This document shows, piece after piece, positions 1 through 6,329 of a stretch of 12,457 nucleotides of DNA. The stretch spans positions 1 to 12,457 of the forward strand of contig JAAXQB010000123.1 in NCBI GenBank assembly GCA_012329085.1, read 5' to 3'. Both the position numbers and the translations under genes were made by a program. This stretch comes from Methanosarcinales archaeon. Lineage in GTDB: Archaea; Halobacteriota; Methanosarcinia; Methanosarcinales; Methanosarcinaceae. The notes under the pieces are model-generated. The model did not search any database, had not been told where the DNA came from, and was given only the letters and a program-made list of their open reading frames with translations. How positions within the stretch are numbered: the first letter of the stretch is position 1; the number at the start of each line of letters is the position of its first letter.

Positions 1-63
1 CCAAATTTACCTGACAATTCTTCCGAAGAACAAATAACAGAAGAGCCAAATTTACCTGATAAT
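1..63 (+). repeat. 45-bp tandem repeat in the linker before the subtilase prodomain
   Basis: CCAAATTTACCTGACAAT (1-18) recurs at 46-63 with one C/T difference, giving PNLPDN twice, 15 residues apart, with acidic residues between (EEQITEE). The repeat begins at the window edge, so more copies may lie upstream. It is probably a flexible acidic linker between the export signal and the prodomain. Confidence 0.6.
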
Positions 64-3000
64 AACATTTCAATTATTAACTCATCTACAATACAATATG
101 AACGGGTTGTCGTAGGATTTAAACCTACTAAGTCTATAAATATACAAGATAGTTTAATTCAAAGCTATGATGTAGAAATATTAAGACGATGCAATGTTTT
201 AAATTTTGTTGTTGTAAATGTTAGTTCAGGAAATGTAAATAATTTTATAACATCAATATCAAGTAATGATATTGTACGATATGCAGAACTTGATGCAGAA
301 ATTAATAAAATCAACACTTACACCCCTAATGATGCAATGTGGGGTGAACAATGGGGACCTCAACACATTTGGGCAAATTATGCATGGACTGTTGAACAAG
401 GCAATTCAAATATATTAATTTCAATTATAGATACTGGAATCGATTACAATCATACAGATATAGCTGCCAATTATGATCCAAGAGGGCGGGATTGGGTTAA
501 CAATGACGAATCGCCATGGGATGATGAAGGGCATGGAACTCATTGTGCAGGTATTGCAGCTGCTGTGATGGATAATAATATTGGTATAACAGGTGTTGCA
601 CAAGTGAGTGTAATGGCAGAAAAAGTATTAGATAGTTCAGGAAGTGGGACTGCTTCTAATGTTGCATCTGGAATTGTTCATTCAACAGATATGGGTGCAG
701 ATATAATAAGTCTCAGTTTGGGAAGTGGTGTAAGTACAATTGTGATGCAAGATGCCGTTACACATGCATGGAATAATGGAGTTGTGGTTGTAGCTGCATC
801 AGGAAATTCAGGTGATGAAGGTGTTAGTTTTCCTGCAGGATTTCCAGAAGTAATTGCAGTTGGATCTGTTGATCCAGATGGGCAATTAAGTTCATTTAGT
901 AGTCATGGAGTGGAAGTAGAACTTGTAGCTCCTGGTCAAAATGTGTTATCTCTAATTCCTGGCAATGAATTTGCAAGTTATTCTGGAACTTCTATGGCAA
1001 CACCTCATGTTGCTGGTGTTGCAGCATTAATTTTATCATCAGAACCGAATCTTACAAATCAAGAAGTAAGAGATAGATTGTCTTCTACTGCATTCGATCT
1101 TGGTGATATGGGCCGAGATAATTTCTTTGGATATGGATTGGTAGATGCTACAACTGCCGTTGGCGGACCTACACCCCCTCCATGGATAACTATCACATAT
1201 GATGTGCCGCATGTTATGATTGGAGGATTTATAGATTTTAATGCAACCATACATCCAAAAAATAGTAATCAAAGTATAATTTGGAGTGTAGATAATAGTA
1301 CAATTGGAACAATAGATGAAAATGGTGTTTTTAGTGCAAATGTAATAGGGGAAACAACTATAACTGCAACAAGTATTGTATATTCAAATGTGTCCAAAAC
1401 TGTACAAGTTAGTGTATCACCACCATTAGATGAGGCATTAGATAATACTGAGCTTGTATTTACTACAAGTGGTGATGCAATTTGGTTTGGACAACGAGGC
1501 ATATTTTATCATGACAATGATGCCGCAGAAAGTGGGAATATTGACAACAATCAAAATTCATTGATGCAAACTATAATTGACGGTCCTGCGCAAATTTCAT
1601 TTTATTGGAGTGTTTCATCAGAAAGTGGATTTGATCACTTATCTTTTGAGATAAATGGTGTGGAACAAAATCGCATATCTGGAACTGATGCATTCTGGGA
1701 ACAAAAAACCTATATTGTAGGAGAAGGAAAACAAACATTAGTATGGAAATATGCAAAAGATGGATCTGTCAGTAGAGGGGAAGATCGTGGATGGGTTGAT
1801 AAAATAGAACTTATAAATTTAAGTCAACCAAATATTATCCTTAGCCCAAGTTCAGCAGAAATGATAATAGGTGCAACTTCAGATTTTAATGCAACTGTAT
1901 TTCCAGAAAGTGCAAACCAAAGTGTAATTTGGAGTGTTGTTAATGAATCAGTTGGATCTATAGATGAAAATGGTTTATTCACATCAAATGCAATCGGAAC
2001 TACAACTGTAGTTGTAACAAGTGCTGCTGATTTAAATCTTACTGAAACAGCAACTGTCATCGTATTACCGCCACTTCCTGAATTAAGTGAAGCCGTAGAT
2101 AATAATGAACTTATGTTTGTTACAGGCGGAAATGCAGATTGGTCTGGTCAAAGAAATGAATTTATGCATGATGGCGATGCCGCAGAAAGTGGAGATATTA
2201 ATAACAATCAAAATTCTTGGATGGAAACAACTATAACTAGTGCAGGCACTTTATCGTTTTATTGGATGGTTTCATCAGAAAGAAGATTTGATACTCTATC
2301 ATTCGAGATAAATGGAGTAGAACAAAACAGCATTTCTGGAACTACTGCAACATGGGAACAAATTGTTGTTAATTTAGAACAAGGTACTAATGTTCTTAGA
2401 TGGACATATTCTAAAGATTTCTCTCTAAGCAGAGGATTAGATCGTGGTTGGGTCGATAAAGTAGAATTCACATCAGATTCAACAATAAGTATCACACCAA
2501 CTGTGTCTATTGCAAATGTGGGCGATATTATAGATTTCAATGCAGCAATATATCCAGATACCATGAATCAAAATGTTACATGGAGTGTCGATAATACAAC
2601 AGTTGGAACAATTGATGCAACCACTGGATTATTTACAGCACAGACAATCGGAACTGTTGATATAATTGCAACAAGTGTTGTAGATGCAAATTTAACTGCA
2701 AATATTACAGTCGATGTTAGATTATTCACATTAATAGAAAATATACCATTTGAAATTAATGCACCTGGGTATTATATGCTGAATACAAGCTTTGATGATG
2801 CAACATTTTCAAGTGCTATATCAATAAATGCTAATGGCGTAGTGTTAGATGGAAATGGGCATACAATAGATGGTATTGATGCATCAGGTACAGTAGGTAT
2901 TTCAGCTACAGATGGAGTAAATGTTGTAATTAAAAACTTAATTGTGACTGATTGGGGACGACAAGGCATTAGATTTGATAATATATCTAATGGAATGATA

Positions 3001-6000
3001 ACCGATGTAGTCACAAACTCAAATGGAGATGGAATATTTACTACTGAATCATCTAACAATGTATTTTCAAATATTGTTTCAAGTATGAATAGAAGAGGTG
3101 TAGCCATATGGAGTGGTTCGAATAATAATTCTCTATTAAATATAACGGCAAGTGCAAATGAAAGAGATGGAATATTCTTACGAATTGACACATCTAACAA
3201 TGTATTAAGAAACAATGTAATGTATAATAATGCACAAAACTTTGGTGCATGGGGTGTACAGGACATAGACACATCAAATACAGTAAATGGAAAACCTATT
3301 TACTATTTAGTAGGCGAATCAAATGTAATTATAGACTCTTCAAGTAATGCTGGTGCTGTTTATTTGATAAATAGTAATAATATAACTGTTAGAGATTTAG
3401 ATCTATCTTATAATACAGATGGTATTTTCATGTATAATACTGAAAATTCGTTAATTGAAAATATCAATACACATTCAAATACATGGGGTGTACATATTTG
3501 GAATTCAAGTAATAATATAATAAAAGATGTGACTACAAGTTCAAATTTCTTTGGATTGAGACTTCATGATGGTTCGGAAAATAATATTGTGTCTCATTCA
3601 ATTGTAAGTTCAAATCGATTTGGAGTGTCTATTCAAAGTTCTAATAATAATACACTATCGAATAATGATATTATAGATGCTGGATTTAGAGGATTGAATG
3701 TAGTAGGTGGATCGGCAAATAATCACATATATCTCAACAATTTTTTAAATAATTCAAGAGGTAATATTGCAGGACGGGATTTAGCATTAAATATTTTTAA
3801 TTCAACTACTGAAATTAGCTACATTTTTAATGAAACTTTATTTACAAGTTATCTTGGTAATTTTTATGATGATTACACAGGAATTGATGTAGATGGTAAT
3901 GGAATTGGGGATGTTGCATATCAAACTGTAGATATTTATCCATTAATGGCAACTACAAATCATTATTTATTAACTCCAACATTACTTAGTATTATACCAG
4001 AGCAAGTAACGATTGTAATGGGGGATTCTATAAATTTCAATGCAATAGCATATCCAGAACATACCAATCAATCTGTTGTATGGGGTGTATCTAATTCATT
4101 AATTGGAACAATTGATGCAAACGGACTCTTTACCGCAACTGCAATTGGTGTGGTAAATGTGACTGCAACAAGTGCTGTCAATCCAGCCATATCTTCAATT
4201 GCTTTAGTTACTATAACTCCTCCGACATTAACATTAGGTGATGCAGTAGATAATTCTGCACTTGATTTTGTTACAGGGGGGGATGTAGAGTGGTTTGGTC
4301 AAACAAATGAATTTGTATATGATGGTGATGCTGCAGAAAGTGGAAATATCACACACAGACAAAATTCATGGATGGAAACTACAGTAGTAGGACCGGGAGT
4401 TTTATCATTTTATTGGAATGTTTCTTCAGAAAATAGATGGGATTATCTATTATTTGAAGTAAATGGTGTAGAACAAGCTCGCATATCTGGGATTGATGCA
4501 ACATGGACTCAAATTAGTCATGCAGTAGGTCAAGGAACAAATACCATTAGATGGACATATTCTAAAGATTTCTCTCTAAGCAGAGGATTGGATCGTGGAT
4601 GGGTTGATAAAGTAGAGTTTATAAATGAAGCTACACCAAATCCAACATCAATAATAATTACACCAAGTGATACATTATTAACAATCGGAAGTGCCACAGA
4701 CTTTAATGCAACAGTATTGCCAGAAGGTGCAGATCAATCAGTTGTATGGACTGTGTCTGACTCATTAGTTGGAACAATTGATGCAAATGGACTCTTTACA
4801 GCAGTAGCATCAGGTTTAACAACAGTGACTGCTACAAGTGCAATAGATTCGACTATTTTTGCAACTGCATCAGTTCGTGTGATTGAACAAGGAGTCACAG
4901 ATCCTATTGATGTTAGAATCAATGGACCAATTAATATTGTAGCTGGAGAACTTACAACATATACAGCAACCATATTACCAAATAGTGCTAGCCAAGAAGT
5001 GACATGGGCGGTATTAAATTGGACTGGAAGTGGTGTAGTAGATGAAGCAGGCAATGTTTTAGGAATTAATGCAGGTAATATAATGATTGTTGCAACAAGT
5101 GTTGTAGATTCAACATTATCTAATACACTAATAGTCACTGTTGGAGCTCCATTGCCTACAAGTATGATTCTTACGCCTATTACAATGAATCTTGAAATTG
5201 GAGAAACTGATACATTCATTGCAACAATATCTCCTATTGATGCAGATCAATCAGTAATATGGGCAGTCGGTAATTCAACTGTTGGAACAATATCAAATGG
5301 ACTATTTACAGCACTCACAGAAGGCACAACAACTGTAACTGCAACAAGTGCTATAAATCCAACCATAAGCGAAACTGCAACTGTTATTGTGACAACACGA
5401 GCACCATCAAGTGTAGTTGTATCTCCAAGTGAAATAGTGCTTGACATTGGAGTTAGTGAATCATTTACTTCAATTGCATCTTTAAATGTTAATCAAGAAG
5501 TGACATGGAGTGTATCTGATTCAACTATTGGCATGATTGATGAAACTGGATTCTTTACAGCACTTGCAGAAGGCACAGTGGTTGTGACAGCAACAAGTGT
5601 TGCAGATTCGACCATAAGTGGAATTGCAATAGTCACTGTGACAGAATTGGCAACAATTAAATTAACTACTGGATGGAATTTAATTTCAACACCATATAGG
5701 CTTCATTCAAATTATGATTCTCTTGATGAAATCATTGGTGCAGAAAATTACTCTTTTGCGTTTAGTTTCTGTGGAGTAAATAATCAATGGACTTTATTGA
5801 ATGGATCACATATATTGTCACCATTAGATGCAATTTATGTTTCTTCAAATTATGATTTGACAATAGAACTCAAACCGCACAGATTTGCAGGACCTCCAGC
5901 TCCAACTACACCAAGGCATTTAACTGCTGGATGGAATCTAATTGGATTCTCTGGAGTGAATTCAAGACCTGTAGATGAAGCATTAGTTTCTTTGGAATTA

Positions 6001-6174
6001 ACATCAGAAGGACTTCCAGGATACAGTCTTATTGTAAGTACGGATTGTAATATCAATAGATGGGCGTTCTTTAGAGGACATGGACCTGCACCTACTGTAT
6101 TTCCAACAGAAGGATATTGGATATTTATGGAAAATGGCGATACTTTAATAGGGCCATTTCATAATGTTCAATAA
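1..6174 (+). CDS. Giant secreted subtilisin-family (S8) protease with BIG2, jelly-roll-like, NosD beta-helix and GWNLI domains; 5' end missing
   Basis: The frame is open from base 1, so the true start lies upstream; the ATG at 337 is inside the protein, just before the catalytic domain. 2057 residues are visible (residue 1 = bases 1-3). Residues ~35-105 look like a fervidolysin-type inhibitory prodomain (YERVVVGFKP...VRYAELD). The S8 domain (~108-388) has Asp144 (IIDTGID), His178 (GHGTHCAG), oxyanion Asn269 (ASGNSG) and Ser331 (SGTSMATPHVAG), so it should be active. Then follow BIG2 domains at ~393-475, 609-690, 828-906, 1326-1406, 1548-1629, 1637-1715, 1719-1798 and 1802-1882; jelly-roll-like modules at ~477-606, 693-825 and 1408-1541; a NosD/CASH beta-helix at ~909-1320; and a tandem GWNLI domain from ~1884. 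There is no C-terminal membrane anchor or PGF-CTERM, so it is presumably secreted or held by its accessory domains. Substrate is unknown; processing of surface proteins or extracellular protein degradation are both possible. Confidence 0.93.
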   Translation, partial: PNLPDNSSEEQITEEPNLPDNNISIINSSTIQYERVVVGFKPTKSINIQDSLIQSYDVEILRRCNVLNFVVVNVSSGNVNNFITSISSNDIVRYAELDAEINKINTYTPNDAMWGEQWGPQHIWANYAWTVEQGNSNILISIIDTGIDYNHTDIAANYDPRGRDWVNNDESPWDDEGHGTHCAGIAAAVMDNNIGITGVAQVSVMAEKVLDSSGSGTASNVASGIVHSTDMGADIISLSLGSGVSTIVMQDAVTHAWNNGVVVVAASGNSGDEGVSFPAGFPEVIAVGSVDPDGQLSSFSSHGVEVELVAPGQNVLSLIPGNEFASYSGTSMATPHVAGVAALILSSEPNLTNQEVRDRLSSTAFDLGDMGRDNFFGYGLVDATTAVGGPTPPPWITITYDVPHVMIGGFIDFNATIHPKNSNQSIIWSVDNSTIGTIDENGVFSANVIGETTITATSIVYSNVSKTVQVSVSPPLDEALDNTELVFTTSGDAIWFGQRGIFYHDNDAAESGNIDNNQNSLMQTIIDGPAQISFYWSVSSESGFDHLSFEINGVEQNRISGTDAFWEQKTYIVGEGKQTLVWKYAKDGSVSRGEDRGWVDKIELINLSQPNIILSPSSAEMIIGATSDFNATVFPESANQSVIWSVVNESVGSIDENGLFTSNAIGTTTVVVTSAADLNLTETATVIVLPPLPELSEAVDNNELMFVTGGNADWSGQRNEFMHDGDAAESGDINNNQNSWMETTITSAGTLSFYWMVSSERRFDTLSFEINGVEQNSISGTTATWEQIVVNLEQGTNVLRWTYSKDFSLSRGLDRGWVDKVEFTSDSTISITPTVSIANVGDIIDFNAAIYPDTMNQNVTWSVDNTTVGTIDATTGLFTAQTIGTVDIIATSVVDANLTANITVDVRLFTLIENIPFEINAPGYYMLNTSFDDATFSSAISINANGVVLDGNGHTIDGIDASGTVGISATDGVNVVIKNLIVTDWGRQGIRFDNISNGMITDVVTNSNGDGIFTTESSNNVFSNIVSSMNRRGVAIWSGSNNNSLLNITASANERDGIFLRIDTSNNVLRNNVMYNNAQNFGAWGVQDIDTSNTVNGKPIYYLVGESNVIIDSSSNAGAVYLINSNNITVRDLDLSYNTDGIFMYNTENSLIENINTHSNTWGVHIWNSSNNIIKDVTTSSNFFGLRLHDGSENNIVSHSIVSSNRFGVSIQSSNNNTLSNNDIIDAGFRGLNVVGGSANNHIYLNNFLNNSRGNIAGRDLALNIFNSTTEISYIFNETLFTSYLGNFYDDYTGIDVDGNGIGDVAYQTVDIYPLMATTNHYLLTPTLLSIIPEQVTIVMGDSINFNAIAYPEHTNQSVVWGVSNSLIGTIDANGLFTATAIGVVNVTATSAVNPAISSIALVTITPPTLTLGDAVDNSALDFVTGGDVEWFGQTNEFVYDGDAAESGNITHRQNSWMETTVVGPGVLSFYWNVSSENRWDYLLFEVNGVEQARISGIDATWTQISHAVGQGTNTIRWTYSKDFSLSRGLDRGWVDKVEFINEATPNPTSIIITPSDTLLTIGSATDFNATVLPEGADQSVVWTVSDSLVGTIDANGLFTAVASGLTTVTATSAIDSTIFATASVRVIEQGVTDPIDVRINGPINIVAGELTTYTATILPNSASQEVTWAVLNWTGSGVVDEAGNVLGINAGNIMIVATSVVDSTLSNTLIVTVGAPLPTSMILTPITMNLEIGETDTFIATISPIDADQSVIWAVGNSTVGTISNGLFTALTEGTTTVTATSAINPTISETATVIVTTRAPSSVVVSPSEIVLDIGVSESFTSIASLNVNQEVTWSVSDSTIGMIDETGFFTALAEGTVVVTATSVADSTISGIAIVTVTELATIKLTTGWNLISTPYRLHSNYDSLDEIIGAENYSFAFSFCGVNNQWTLLNGSHILSPLDAIYVSSNYDLTIELKPHRFAGPPAPTTPRHLTAGWNLIGFSGVNSRPVDEALVSLELTSEGLPGYSLIVSTDCNINRWAFFRGHGPAPTVFPTEGYWIFMENGDTLIGPFHNVQ
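1429..1820 (+). repeat. Jelly-roll-like module, copy 1 (in the subtilase)
   Basis: This is the first of four copies of a ~130-residue module in the window (others at 2077-2475, 4222-4623 and 11782-12175). Shared landmarks in order are a D(N)xxL/V start, DAAESG, a Trp/Met-E/QTT strand, FYWxVSSE, a hydrophobic F-E-I-NGVEQ strand, ISGT, a Trp-Gln/Glu strand, LxWxYxKD, SRG and RGWVDK. The pattern resembles MAM/concanavalin-like beta-sandwich modules common in large surface proteins, which bind glycans or protein partners. No specific ligand can be read from sequence. Each copy sits between BIG2 domains. Confidence 0.7.
2077..2475 (+). repeat. Jelly-roll-like module, copy 2 (in the subtilase)
   Basis: Second copy, with DGDAAESG, FYWMVSSE, INGVEQ, SISGT and SRGLDRGWVDK. 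A 43-bp stretch (2396-2438, encoding RWTYSKDFSLSRG) is identical to 4547-4589 in copy 3, which points to a recent duplication or gene conversion between these two rather than with copy 1. Confidence 0.7.
2725..3960 (+). repeat. NosD/CASH-type right-handed parallel beta-helix region inside the subtilase
   Basis: About 410 residues of ~22-residue rungs rich in Asn ladders and small hydrophobic strands (for example GIFTTESSNNVFSNIV, GVAIWSGSNNNSLLNI). It starts with a PFEINAPGYY cap and VLDGNGHTIDG, contains the NosD hallmark NTVNGKPIYYLVGESN, and ends with IYLNNFLNN and DVDGNGIGDVAYQ. The same order occurs in the next gene (6756-8200), so the two helices are paralogous. In known proteins this fold binds or acts on extended polysaccharides; a binding or adhesive role is inferred here. 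Confidence 0.85.
4222..4623 (+). repeat. Jelly-roll-like module, copy 3 (in the subtilase)
   Basis: Third copy, with DGDAAESG, SFYWNVSSE, VNGVEQ, RISGI and SRGLDRGWVDK. It shares the identical 43-bp segment with copy 2. Around 4401-4427 it shares a 22-bp identical run (TATCATTTTATTGGAATG + TTTC) with the copy in the fourth gene at 11950-11971, so modules have been exchanged between genes as well as within one. Confidence 0.7.
5650..6171 (+). repeat. C-terminal tandem GWNLI domain of the subtilase
   Basis: About 174 residues form two related halves. Each begins with TGWNLIS or AGWNLIG, continues through a DE(I/A) helix-like segment, a YS strand, one Cys (FSFCGVNNQW; VSTDCNINRW), a W-x-x-x-x-G turn and an aromatic strand (AIYVSSN; GYWIFMENGD). 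Similar GWNLIS domains cap many large archaeal and bacterial surface proteins. The Cys in equivalent positions of the two halves could form a disulfide. Function is not established; cell-surface attachment is possible because the protein has no membrane anchor. Confidence 0.6.
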
Positions 6175-6235
6175 TTTATTGTAGAGTTTATATCTACTTT
6201 AAAGTATTTACCCATAAATATAATGGATAAATAAA

Positions 6236-6264
6236 TGGAAGTTTGAATTTATTTCAAACTTCCA
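6236..6264 (+). terminator. Perfect 12-bp hairpin after the subtilase gene, probable terminator
   Basis: TGGAAGTTTGAA (6236-6247) pairs perfectly with TTCAAACTTCCA (6253-6264) across a 5-nt loop. A run of five T follows at 6272-6276. It lies 61 bases after the subtilase stop codon and about 65 bases before the next start. An intrinsic-type terminator is the simplest reading. If transcription starts upstream, near the TATA-like ATAAATATA at 6214-6222, it would instead be a 5'-leader structure of the next gene. Confidence 0.6.
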
Positions 6265-6316
6265 ACAACTATTTTTACAATCATAAATAAGTTATTTAAA
6301 TACAATTTACAAAAAT

Positions 6317-6325
6317 AAAGGTGAT
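6317..6325 (+). promoter_or_regulatory. Shine-Dalgarno AAAGGTGAT that fixes a TTG start at 6330
   Basis: AAAGGTGAT is complementary to the usual archaeal 16S 3' end (..ATCACCTCC). It overlaps the GTG at 6321, so that GTG is part of the ribosome site rather than the start. TTG at 6330 lies four bases beyond it, in the same frame, and begins a better signal peptide (MKHLKKT...). A TATA-like TTTAAATA at 6295-6302 would place transcription start inside or just after this site, so the true promoter may lie further upstream. Confidence 0.6.
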
Positions 6326-6329
6326 ATAT

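Noticed and set aside
337..339. ATG as the start of the subtilase
   Set aside because: The same frame is open back to base 1 and encodes a recognisable prodomain; this Met is within PNDAMWGEQWG just before the catalytic domain.
2772..3272. Long open frame on the - strand
   Set aside because: It is antisense to the beta-helix, has no ribosome site or recognisable protein features, and is explained by the repetitive codons of the real gene. The same applies to - strand frames at 4734-5219, 2259-2564 and 10836-11195.
6321..6323. GTG as the start of the dockerin protein
   Set aside because: It overlaps the Shine-Dalgarno AAAGGTGAT; TTG 6330 has proper spacing and a cleaner signal peptide.
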